Positions 1 to 7,065 are shown, counted from the first letter of the stretch. The stretch is DNA of 12,500 nt from Acropora yongei (GCA_014634225.1 BLFN01000010.1:582252-594751), one strand, 5' to 3'. Notes: a model not told the origin generated them from the letters alone. A program made the numbers and translations.

Positions 1-250
1 CATAAGTGCGCGTGCCGCACGTGTAGCACGCTTATTTTCACTCGCTCGACCAAGCAAATTCTTAATTTGTGGCGTTGTCGTTGAAGTTCCTGTCATCATA
101 GTTAGTAGAGGGGACCCCTCTACTAACTATGCTGTCATTGATGCTAAAGCTCCCTAATGTCTCGTCAACATCGCAATGATGATGTTGACTTCAATATGAT
201 GTAGCGTATAATAATAAAAATAGCAATAATATATGGATCCTTCTTTTCAG
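1..250 (+). other. Intron of gene A (3' part), no coding
   Basis: This stretch precedes the 251 acceptor. It contains the palindrome at 97-131 and a 9-bp hairpin (GTCAACATC / GATGTTGAC, near 162-187). I looked for the expected GDxxY exon and found none. Confidence 0.7.
97..131. repeat. 35-bp perfect palindrome flanked by 7-bp direct repeat
   Basis: Positions 97-113 and 115-131 are perfect reverse complements (17-bp arms) around a single A at 114. The palindrome is bounded exactly by CTGTCAT at 90-96 and CTGTCAT at 132-138, as expected of a target-site duplication around a tiny foldback insertion. It lies in an intron of gene A. Confidence 0.85.
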
Positions 251-317
251 TTTTATGAATGCTATTCAGCCAATAGCTTCGCAAGTGCCCTACATGGTTC
301 TGCCGGGAAATCACGAG
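251..317 (+). CDS. Gene A exon (first visible), GNHE metal-site exon
   Basis: The exon follows the acceptor TTCTTTTCAG and ends at a GTGAGA donor. The first base completes a split codon; the frame then reads FMNAIQPIASQVPYMV and LPGNHE. Asn of GNHE bridges or binds the metals in PAPs, and the following His is used in catalysis. The phase-2 entry implies an upstream exon ending with two bases of a codon, expected to carry GDxxY. No such exon is visible in 1-250. The exit phase is 0, directly after the Glu of GNHE. Confidence 0.93.
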
Positions 318-1476
318 GTGAGAAAAGACTACTAGAAAAGTCTGATCAAAGGACTACGTGGGTTCCCTGCAAACGAGGAAACTGTTAGGGAACATAATCA
401 CATTTAGAAGGCTAGAAATAACTTTAAATCAAATTATAGTTTAGTGAAAAGTAAAAACCTGCGGCAGACCTCTGAAAAAATACCATCATCTTAGCCGAAA
501 ACCAACAATATGAACCCACAATAATTATATTATAGTCAGTTTGGAATCGAACCTGGACATGCAAGTAGTCGTTTTGTTGATGTGCTAATAAGGCCACCAG
601 TATAAATCATCTTCCTGAGAAACAAAATGGATCCTGTATCTTTTCCGGATTTTTGTGCGTTATTTGGAAGAGAAAATCGATCAAATTAATGCATTTTTAT
701 GATTGTGACATCATTCGTCAAAGTTCTCAAAGTTACTGTCCACAGGAATTATAACAATTTGTCATAAGCAAACAAAGTACAACGAAAGGGTCAATTTGAC
801 AAGAAACTGCGGTACGGCGTCGATGAGGAAATAAAACACGGCGCCGGATTTTGTACCGCACAGGTTGATAAAGGTTCAATTTTCACCATAAAACGATAAC
901 GAAGCTGTTGTCTTATTTTGTTTGTTTTTGCTTCTTGTTTTTTTTTTTGCACAGAATAAGGACAACTTCACCCAGTATCTCAATCGTTTCTCTAACATTG
1001 AGCTTGGTGTTGGTCAAACCAGCGGAAGTCAAACCAGTCTTTGGTAATTTAGTTTACACGTTGTATGATGCATCGCTCTTTAAGGTAACCGTCAACGAAA
1101 AGGCAGCCTTCCGCCCCTTATCCTATCGTTGATGTTGTTTGTTTAAAGTACCTAGTTTACAGTTCACAAGGTGGACTACCAAACAAAGTTTGACGCTGCA
1201 CTTAAGTGTAACTTAAAAAGTTGCGATTCAAGACTAAACATTTCGTCTCTCCTTTCTGGTGTCTTCATCAGGACTGATCTGAAACTGTTACACGATTCGC
1301 TTGAATGATTTGTAAAATTCAGTAATAATTCGTAAGAGTTATGACCAATCAATGGGTAGTATTTCAGTCACATGTGAATCTCTGTAAACCCCAGTACAGA
1401 TCAACTGGGGTTGATGAATTATTAATCAGTTGTATTAACTTTTGATACAGACCCCTATTCAGCATTCAGATCTCTC

Positions 1477-1508
<32 letters not shown>

Positions 1509-4500
1509 CTTGCGTCCTATCTGAATGGGCGTTACAATGGTGAACCCGGAAGGCGAGCCATTGTAAACGCCCATATAGATCTTCCACTCATATTTTATCC
1601 ACTACTTATTAGTGTCTTACTAAAAAGAATTGGACGCTACTAAATTATTGACTGTATAAAAGAACAGTGTAATAGGCGATAAAGACACTTGACTGCAGTG
1701 CCGAAACGTTGAGTCTTAAATCGTAAGTTAAAGTTGCATTCGTTTCAAACCAAAGTAGTTATGGAGTCAAACTATGTCTGACTCCGAGTTGTAGAGTCTC
1801 CTCAACAAAATAAGAAAAAACGTAGAAAGTATAATTCCAGGGTTGATGTTGGAACAGTCACTGCAGAAGAACGGGACAATTGTTACAAGAACCGATCAAT
1901 ACTTTTACTGCCACCAGTCTCCTATTAACATTGTAGTAGAGCATTCAAAGTACTTCTCAGAAGGCTATAAATTCAACACCTCGTTGGAAGCAATAGGATT
2001 TTTTCGACCTTTACTGAGACATTAATCGATGAATTAAATCTCCGCACCGAGAATAATTTGGTCTCCGACCGGGCAAGGGTGGGGAATGAGTTAAAAATTG
2101 ATTGAAGTCTACATCAACTTTGCACAGGGATAGCTCCTGGAAAACAACAATGCAATGTTAGCTAAAATGGCTGTGTGTAAAGTGTGTGGCTGTGGTAACG
2201 TGAGGTTGTGATGTCACTGTACATTAACCTGGTCGTGAAATCATTCTCTCGATTGCTCCGTCATGTATGAAACTGACGTCATTTTCCTCTTATTAATAGC
2301 CTAAAACAAGTGGATTTTCGAAAGAAAAAAAGCGCTCTAAAAAAGGACTAGATAGAGAGTTTTTTTACGGCTGATTTACTTCAGCAGTTCCTTTGGATCG
2401 CTGGTTTATTCTGAGACTTTCTTCTTGACAGGTGGAGTATGGACATTGGTCTCATTCATTTCGTGTGTTTTGACACAGAAGTGTACTCCTTCTACCCCGA
2501 TAAGGTAAACTTTACCAAATCCGGTTTTGTTTCAGTTCTGGGTTGGAAAATCTCGTGAAACTCAAATGTGCAAAAAGAGGTTGGAAGCTGCAATCTTGTG
2601 CTAGAAATTTATGTCTGGAAGATCAACAACGATCGGGATGAATGGAACGTAAACATATTTGGGTAGCAGCGTTGGCATAGTGGCTTTTAGGCTTACGTCT
2701 TGGCTCGCGTTTACATTTGTGCCTCAAGAACGGGACAGGCCTTGATAGTACAGACAAAAAGATCACCTTTTAATCTGTGAATTGTGCTTTTGTTGCGTTA
2801 GGGTCAAATTCAAAGACAGCTGAACTGGCTCGAAGCTGATTTAATCAAGGTATTGCGTGTGTGTTATTACTCCTATGAAAAAGACCTTGTCACAAAGAGA
2901 TTTAAAAGAAGACTCTCCCTCGTTGTAAATTTAATCTTTTTCTTTCAGTGGAAAGATTTCATGGGAAGGTCAAATCTCTGAACCCGGTTATAATAGAGTT
3001 GTAATAATATAATAAGTTAATTACGGCCGTAGCCGGAAGAGGCTTGACTTACACGCACAAGGAGCCCAAGTATACCATACGCCCTCCATTTGTATTCAAA
3101 TTTGTTTTCAAGGACCGAGGCTGTAACAAGAAACTGAGAGGCACTGGGTCCTGGTAAATGATCTGGTCAGCAGTAAATCACTGCCCTGATGAAGAAAGGC
3201 AGTGTCTTTTGAACTATTGGATAAAACAACAATATATCTTCCTTTCACTGTTTGACTAGCCTTCGCTTTTTTTAGTATCAGTTACCATCAAACAAATGCA
3301 ATCCATTGGCTGTGTTTTGGTCAGGTCTCATTATCCCTGAAGAGGCATTCAAGTTAACAACTTGATTCATAATTTCAGCCACATTATTGGCCAATTAATA
3401 AAAAGCGAGGTACCGTAACATTCCCACTGGAATACGAAAAACTGAGAATAAAAGAGCTGTGGGAAAAAGCGAGAATAATTCAGTCGCGAAAAAATGCATT
3501 GGTACAAACTCTTCAGGGTCTAAATAGTATCCAGTAACTGAAAGGAGTGAACAAAAACAGAAAAAAAAAGAAGCGATGAAGAGACTGACAGTGATGACCA
3601 CATGACAAACTTATACCCATCATTCACTTTAGACCGTAACTTTCACCAGCCCTCATTCGCAATGCAGTTCTGGCTCCACAACAGAAATGCCGTGGAATTT
3701 CTTATTATCATTTTGCTTTATTCAAAGGCCAACAAACAGAGGGCCAAGACTCCGTGGATTGTTTCTTTGGCCCATAAGGGCTTTTTCATGGAGAAGACAC
3801 GCTTCTCGCATTTTGGTCCACTTCTGCATAAATATGGCGTGGACTTACATATATGCGGCCATAGACACAACTACCAGCGGCTTTACCCAAGTAAGTTACC
3901 AAACAGCCTGGTGCCAGTTGCTCGAGGTTTGGTTAGCGCTAACCATTGGTCAAGAGGTATCGAAACCTATACATTTCTATGGTATTTAACGATGGTTGGC
4001 GCTAACCATGCTTCGAGCGACTTGGGCGTGGTCGCCCAAGTGGTCCTGAAGGAAAGTGGTCTCGAAGCGGCGTTTCCAATGAAAAAAGATGCGTTAAACT
4101 TCGTTTGCGTTTGAGCGCTCGTGGAACGCGATGATAGGATCCTGTTAAGACCTACTGGTTCCGCTAACCGCGGCTGCACCGCGCTTCTGAGTACCTCAAG
4201 ATCCAGGGCTTCATTTTTGTTCCTCAACAATCTAGTCAAGGTTTTTCGCATATGCACCAAAAACAACGAATGTTCTATTCGATATCCAACATTTCGACAA
4301 GAAATTAGCCCGACATTCTGATAACTAAACAAAGGAACCTGACATCTCAGCAATTCGACATTAAATAGCTCAACATCATGACAAGTCGACAACCTGTAGG
4401 TCCGCTGTGGGTTTCCGTAGTCTAGACCTCTTGATCTACAAAATGCATCCCAATAGCTGCTACTACAGTTGAGTCTGGAGGCAATTTTTTTTCGTTTGCA

Positions 4501-5707
4501 CCTTCTTGTACGTAGACGAGACTTCTGAGTCAATTTAATGGACTTATGTGTCAAAACCGCTGATAACTCTAACAACGGCTATTTGATCGGAGAGCTGTCA
4601 GTTCAAAGTTCTTTTCGACTGAAGTTACGATAGCTTGTGCTAAACTCACGATTTCCGAGTTCATTATTGAAGAATTGGATACTAGGATTGGCCAAAAGTA
4701 TCGGTTTTCAAATGCATTTAGCAGCTCAGAATTTTTGAATTTTTAATTTTACATCTTCGCTTATTGAAGATGGACGCGGGGCGACCAAGATCGGGGTGGC
4801 TTTTCGGCCAAGCATTCCTCTGAATTCACATGGAATGAAACGTTTTTCTCAGAACATTAGACGCCAGGAATTTAACCATTAAGAAAAGAAACATAGGATA
4901 TTATCTCTTTCCCTTTTTCTTTCGTTGATTCCAGCATACAGAGGCAAGGTGCAGCATGAGAAGAGAAAACATAAATACGTAAACCCTGCTTATATGACGA
5001 CCATAGTGGCTGGGTCCGCTGGTGGAGAGGAAAAACTTTCTCACAGTACAGCACCTACGCAAATGGTGGCAAAATACCTTAAGAATTACGGGTAAGTCCT
5101 TCGTTATTACGATTCTGGCAGTTCTTTCGTGAGAATGCGTGATGGTTATCGCAGCAACGCCTTAAAGCAAGTATCATGATGGAAATTCACTTTCCTCATT
5201 TATTTCCTCCTCATTCCATTTTGATGCGGAGTAACGCATTTCCAAACTATCACATATCATCGGGATTCTGGCATCGGAGTGTTTATTGCAGAAGTGACGT
5301 GGTCGCAGGTTCACGATAGTCTGGACACGACTTTGCAGCTAGTTGGTGCGCTCTGTACCATTTTCGCGCTTAAACAGAAGCGCGAAAATGGTACTTTTCC
5401 ATCCTCATCGGATAGAAAAGTTTTGAAATGGAGCGATGTTTTCAATATTCATGACTTGGCTATCTCCTGTCTTTCTTTCAGTTACGGTCATCTTCAAGCA
5501 ATAAATAGAACTCACTTGCATTGGAAATGGGAGAACATTCACTCCAAAAGTCGCTCAGTATTCCGAGACCATCTGTGGATTGTGCAAGAAAATCATGGCA
5601 GGAGAGATAGACCCATGCAGGTTTACCAGGAAGACAATATCAAGCAACTCATTAATGATATCATTCAAGAGTATGAAGACGACATTAGAACTGGGAACAT
5701 TTGTTGA
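251..5707 (+). CDS. Gene A: purple acid phosphatase (metallophosphatase), 3' part, seven exons
   Basis: The coding join is 251-317, 955-1043, 2432-2504, 2802-2849, 3728-3890, 4935-5091 and 5482-5707, giving 273 visible residues and a TGA stop. The family hydrolyses phosphate monoesters with a binuclear metal centre. Visible ligand motifs are GNHE (Asn20), AHKG (His108) and GHRH (His137, His139), followed by NYQRLYP and the family-typical segment YVNPAYMTTIVAGSAG. The N-terminal domain, GDxG and GDxxY lie left of the window. Every junction has GT/AG sites and the phases match throughout. Sequons NFT and NRT suggest glycosylation in the secretory pathway. AHKGFFMEKTRF is close to the AHKGWYME-type version in many invertebrate, oomycete and fungal PAPs. 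It differs from the GHRPMYCSN version in vertebrate ACP7, so I give no gene symbol. No frameshift or stop breaks the visible frame. Family assignment is very secure; the natural substrate is unknown. Confidence 0.93.
318..954 (+). other. Gene A intron (637 bp)
   Basis: Bounded by GTGAGA and a T-rich CACAG acceptor. It contains a minus-strand tRNA/SINE-like remnant near 541-601. No reading frame in it resembles a PAP segment, and none is needed because the flanking exons join in phase 0. Confidence 0.85.
541..601 (-). repeat. tRNA-derived SINE-like remnant (Pol III box A/B)
   Basis: On the minus strand, positions 553-543 read GGTTCGATTCC, a full match to the Pol III box B consensus GGTTCGANTCC. 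Some 35 bases upstream (about 593-578) lies GGCCTTATTAGCACATC, resembling a tRNA box A and D-arm. The T-arm sequence after the B box no longer pairs with CCAGG, and no acceptor stem is visible. It is therefore a decayed tRNA-like or SINE head, not a functional tRNA. Confidence 0.45.
955..1043 (+). CDS. Gene A exon, FTQYLNRFS segment
   Basis: The exon follows a long T-run and the acceptor TTTTTGCACAG, and is followed by the donor GTAATT. It reads NKDNFTQYLNRFSNIELG, then VGQTSGSQTSL plus two bases (TG) of a Trp codon completed by the next exon. This matches the NFSxYxxRFSMPG region that follows GNHE in PAPs, although MPG is replaced here by a Gly/Ser/Thr-rich stretch. The sequon NFT is a likely glycosylation site. 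Entry phase 0 and exit phase 2 agree with both neighbours. Confidence 0.88.
1387..1412. repeat. 9-bp hairpin in foldback interior
   Basis: AACCCCAGT (1387-1395) and ACTGGGGTT (1404-1412) are perfect reverse complements around an 8-base loop. Confidence 0.7.
1500..1599. repeat. 100-bp imperfect foldback nested in larger inverted repeat
   Basis: GATAAAATA at 1500-1508 pairs with TATTTTATC at 1591-1599. The inner arms TGGGCGTTACAATGG (1526-1540) and CCATTGTAAACGCCCA (1558-1573) pair with one inserted base. The intervening sequence also aligns loosely, so the unit looks like one imperfect hairpin with a 17-base loop. Confidence 0.7.
2432..2504 (+). CDS. Gene A exon, WSMDIGLIHFVCFDTEVY segment
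   Basis: The acceptor is CTTCTTGACAG and the donor GTAAAC. The first G completes the preceding Trp codon, giving WWSMDIGLIHFVCFDTEVY followed by SFYPDK. This is the PAP core strand usually seen as LWYSFDxGxxHFVxxxTE. Exit is phase 0. Conservation at the expected distance from GNHE confirms the exon order. Confidence 0.93.
2505..2801 (+). other. Gene A intron (297 bp) with tRNA-like fragment
   Basis: Donor GTAAAC, acceptor TGCGTTAG. Apart from the Pol III box A-like fragment at 2661-2715, I see nothing in it. Confidence 0.85.
2661..2715 (+). repeat. tRNA/SINE-like head with exact box A
   Basis: TGGCATAGTGG at 2673-2683 matches the Pol III box A consensus TGGCNNAGTGG exactly. A degenerate box B (GGCTCGCGTTT, 2702-2712, 8 of 11 consensus positions) follows, but closer than in an intact tRNA. 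This suggests a partly deleted SINE head. No cloverleaf can be drawn. Confidence 0.4.
2802..2849 (+). CDS. Gene A short exon, GQIQRQLNWLEADLIK
   Basis: A 48-bp, 16-codon exon lies between the acceptor TGTTGCGTTAG and the donor GTATTG. The peptide GQIQRQLNWLEADLIK matches the Q-x-x-WLExDL helix of PAPs that follows the HFVxxxTE strand. Both phases are 0. It is short, but the strong family match and compatible neighbours make it secure. Confidence 0.9.
2850..3727 (+). other. Gene A intron (878 bp)
   Basis: Donor GTATTG, acceptor TTCAAAG. Contains the repeat-like segment around 3120-3250 and otherwise AT-rich sequence. Open frames here on either strand have no recognisable domain. The frame open from 3602 runs into the true exon at 3728 only because intron and exon share a frame there. 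Confidence 0.8.
3120..3250 (+). repeat. Dispersed-repeat-like segment with CTGATGAAG hairpin
   Basis: CACTGCC (3179-3185) and GGCAGTG (3198-3204) form a 7-bp stem around a loop containing CTGATGAAG, followed by TTTTGAA. The combination CTGATGAAG then CGAAA-like sequence recurs in degraded form in the foldback arms near 1262-1272 (minus strand) and 1678-1700. This suggests related repeat termini. Ends are not defined. Confidence 0.35.
3728..3890 (+). CDS. Gene A exon with AHKG and GHRH metal-binding motifs
   Basis: The acceptor is TTTATTCAAAG and the donor GTAAGT. The 54 complete codons begin ANKQRAKTPWIVSLAHKG, continue FFMEKTRFSHFGPLLHKYG, and end VDLHICGHRHNYQRLYP with one extra base. His16 of the exon (AHKG) and His45/His47 (GHRH) are the expected ligands of the second half of the binuclear site. 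The loop between them is short compared with vertebrate ACP7. Exit is phase 1. Confidence 0.96.
3916..4022. repeat. 107-bp foldback element with 30-bp arms
   Basis: The left arm 3916-3945 and the reverse complement of 3993-4022 agree at 25 of 30 positions without gaps. The left arm includes GGTTAGCGCTAACC (3931-3944), a perfect 14-bp palindrome; its partner is GGTTGGCGCTAACC. It starts 25 bases downstream of the exon's donor site. It is likely a short MITE-like foldback. Confidence 0.75.
4021..4040. repeat. 8-bp hairpin beside foldback
   Basis: CTTGGGCG and CGCCCAAG are perfect reverse complements with a 4-base loop. It abuts and slightly overlaps the foldback's right arm, so it may be part of the same element. 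Confidence 0.6.
4935..5091 (+). CDS. Gene A exon, YVNPAYMTTIVAGSAG segment
   Basis: The acceptor is TTGATTCCAG and the donor GTAAGT. The first two bases complete a Thr codon, followed by a basic stretch (YRGKVQHEKRKHK) and then YVNPAYMTTIVAGSAGGEE. This matches the YTNPxxxxxIVxGSAG block after GHxH in PAPs. The exon ends KYLKNY plus GG of a split Gly codon. The basic stretch replaces the more acidic linker common in the family. Phases agree on both sides. Confidence 0.94.
5092..5481 (+). other. Gene A last intron (390 bp)
   Basis: Donor GTAAGT, acceptor CTTTCTTTCAG. Contains the 17-bp perfect inverted repeat at 5355-5394, about 90 bases before the acceptor. An open frame from 5279 reads through the hairpin into the last exon, but its pre-5482 part does not match the PAP family. 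Confidence 0.85.
5355..5394. repeat. 17-bp perfect inverted repeat, 6-base loop
   Basis: GTACCATTTTCGCGCTT (5355-5371) and AAGCGCGAAAATGGTAC (5378-5394) pair perfectly around AAACAG. In the pre-mRNA this would be a stable hairpin about 90 bases upstream of the last exon's acceptor. There is no clear flanking direct repeat. Confidence 0.85.
5482..5707 (+). CDS. Gene A terminal coding exon with stop
   Basis: The acceptor is CTTTCTTTCAG. The first T completes Gly, giving (G)YGHLQAINRTHLHWKW. This is the YGYGxLxxxNxTHLxW motif near the C-terminus of animal PAPs, with sequon NRT. The exon continues for about 55 residues of charged sequence (DHLWIVQENHGRRDRPMQ, then an acidic, helix-like tail) and ends NIC and TGA at 5705-5707. 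There is no membrane segment or retention signal. An ATTAAA hexamer overlaps the stop (5707-5712), but it would leave almost no 3' UTR. I see no better polyadenylation signal in the next 300 bases. Confidence 0.95.
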
Positions 5708-6250
5708 TTAAAATCTGAATCGTTGCATTTTTCTAATCTTTATTGCGGAGCGAAGTATGTTTTGAAAGACGAAGATAAATGGACGTGAGACACTCTTTGT
5801 AAGTGAACTTCGTCTAGTCGTCCTCTAGAATGAGGGAAAAAGAAGGTTAAGAGAAATTATACTAAGGATACTTTTAAGGATGCCTTGATCTCGATTTTAA
5901 AACGGTGATGCATGTGCGTGAAGAATGTTAGTTCGCGAGGAGAGTTTTTTTTATGTCCATTTTCTTTAACTTAGCATTTCTTCTTAACTTTGAGTGACAG
6001 AAAATAATCCTAGAACTAAATAATTAAGTAATGCTGGCTGGATGGCTATCGGGATTACTTACATACATTTTCCTATAAAAATGTGGCTAATTGATGAACT
6101 TTACATCCATCCAGCCAGCCTTTCTTAAGGATGAAACTTATTAGGCCTAGCTGGAAGAAAAATCAGTCGGATGATTTCCTAATTTGTATTTAAAATATTT
6201 ACGATACGAAAATTAAATTAGAGAAAGACCTCATATAACGGAAAAACAAG
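5708..6250. other. Downstream flank of gene A, no gene
   Basis: AT-rich sequence after the gene A stop. It probably holds the 3' UTR, but I see no strong AATAAA. The long hairpin at 6033-6119 is the only structured element. Confidence 0.6.
6033..6119. repeat. 87-bp hairpin with 13-bp perfect terminal stem
   Basis: GCTGGCTGGATGG (6033-6045) and CCATCCAGCCAGC (6107-6119) are perfect reverse complements. Inside, ACATTTT and AAAATGT can form a second short stem, with imperfect pairing between. The size is compatible with a small foldback element or a precursor-microRNA-like hairpin; neither is proven. Confidence 0.65.
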
Positions 6251-6400
6251 CTTTTGAATAGTGGCGAAAATGATCCATTTCGGAATATAGGCTGTGGTAG
6301 GGAAACATGGTTCAAAATGACTGATTTATGGGCCTGTAACTTTAGCCGAGTAGCTGTGAATTTTAAGGGTCAGTAACTTGGAAAGGAGCTGTCAGATGGT

Positions 6401-6455
6401 GGCCTAATTTGTATCCAACGACTCTAGAACCATCTTATATTTGTTCCACGCAAAA
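6401..6455. repeat. Eroded 55-bp repeat, copy 1
   Basis: This aligns without gaps to 7378-7432, with 41 of 55 positions identical by my count. Shared ends are GGCCTAATTTG and CAAAA, with ACCATCTTA in the middle. Confidence 0.55.
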
Positions 6456-6460
6456 GCAAA

Positions 6461-6485
6461 AAAACAAAACAAAACAAAACAAAAC
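6461..6485. repeat. (AAAAC)5 microsatellite
   Basis: Five perfect AAAAC units followed by degenerate ones (AAAACG, AAACG). Simple repeat only. Confidence 0.9.
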
Positions 6486-6995
6486 GAAACGCAAATAAAC
6501 TTGTGAAAAAGAAATGAGCGAAATCATTTGACCAAGACTTATTTTTGTAATGTTACCTGAGTTTGCTGCCCAAGGGAGTTGGAACCTGACTAGGTGCTTA
6601 TTGGAGGGTAAACTGGAATGTCATACTTCCCAGCATTTATCACAGGGCAGAGAAAAACTCTGACCTTGGACCCCACAACCTTCCGATTTTATCACTATTG
6701 CTCAACCGGACCACAAGGTCAAAACAAGCGGGTCTAAACGGTCTTCAGCTTCTTTGCAAATATAAGTGTACAGACAATATTGCAGCACACAAACATTAAA
6801 AAAAGGAAAGCAATACAACAACAAAACAAAGAAGAAAGATACTAAACAAAAACGTACGGTTCCAGAAAATGGCCGATTTTGTGTGTTCAGCAAACAAGCC
6901 CGCGCAATTACAATGTCCTTTGTGTCATGCACAGGAGTACGTACCGTATGGAGGGCAAAACCCGCTTGAATATTGAGGTGAGGGTTTCTGCAAGA

Positions 6996-7005
6996 GCGCA
7001 TGCGC
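6996..7005. promoter_or_regulatory. GCGCATGCGC palindrome, NRF-1-like site
   Basis: GCGCATGCGC followed by A matches the NRF-1-type core (GCGCAYGCGCR) except for the base before it. It could be a chance site: no CpG-rich promoter or gene start surrounds it. Confidence 0.2.
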
Positions 7006-7065
7006 AATTGTCCAATATTCACTGCATCAAGGCAGTCAGGTACTTACGACATGGATGAAATATAT

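Larger units (their letters stand above)
1182..1762. repeat. Diverged foldback (MITE-like) element with inverted arms
   Basis: The left arm (about 1182-1272) and the reverse complement of the right arm (about 1678-1762) share aligned blocks. Examples are GATTCAAGACTAAACATTTCG versus GATTTAAGACTCAACGTTTCG, split here as GATTCAAGAC/TAAACATTTCG, and GTGTCTTCATC versus GTGTCTTTATC. The arms run the same order inward from both ends. No transposase frame lies between them, which suits a non-autonomous foldback element. The exact ends and target duplication are unclear. Confidence 0.6.
1044..2431 (+). other. Gene A intron (1388 bp) with foldback element
   Basis: Donor GTAATT, acceptor TTGACAG. The first half holds a diverged long inverted repeat (about 1182-1762) with a second foldback inside it (1500-1599), plus a hairpin at 1387-1412. 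The rest (about 1800-2431) shows no recognisable element; a 60-codon open frame at 1843-2025 has no family features. Confidence 0.8.
3891..4934 (+). other. Gene A intron (1044 bp)
   Basis: Donor GTAAGT, acceptor GATTCCAG. It carries the foldback at 3916-4022 and the hairpin at 4021-4040. Near 4275-4395 there is a run of loosely spaced CGACAT/GACAT-type hexamers. A 202-codon open frame on the minus strand (4575-3967) overlaps this repeat DNA and shows no domain, so I do not call it a gene. Confidence 0.8.

Noticed and set aside
541..601. Functional tRNA gene
   Set aside because: Box B is perfect, but the T-arm does not pair and no acceptor stem can be formed. Treated as a SINE-like remnant.
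1681..1740. Possible hammerhead ribozyme in the foldback arms (CTGATGA...GAAAC pattern)
   Set aside because: In the right-arm copy the CTGATGA core is degraded, and stem II does not close directly between the conserved blocks. The minus-strand copy near 1272 has no stem II. I keep only the motif recurrence as a finding.
1843..2025. 60-codon open frame in gene A intron
   Set aside because: No PAP similarity, and including it would break the phase between the exons at 955-1043 and 2432-2504.
3967..4575. 202-codon open frame on the minus strand
   Set aside because: It lies inside a gene A intron, covers foldback DNA and has no recognisable domain. It is basic and Ser/Arg-rich, as expected from reading repeat DNA.
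5707..5712. ATTAAA as polyadenylation signal of gene A
   Set aside because: It overlaps the stop codon and would give almost no 3' UTR. Without transcript data it is not supported.
6702..7022. 106-codon minus-strand frame with a hydrophobic stretch
   Set aside because: The hydrophobic run comes from an A-rich plus strand. No start context, splice partner or domain supports it.
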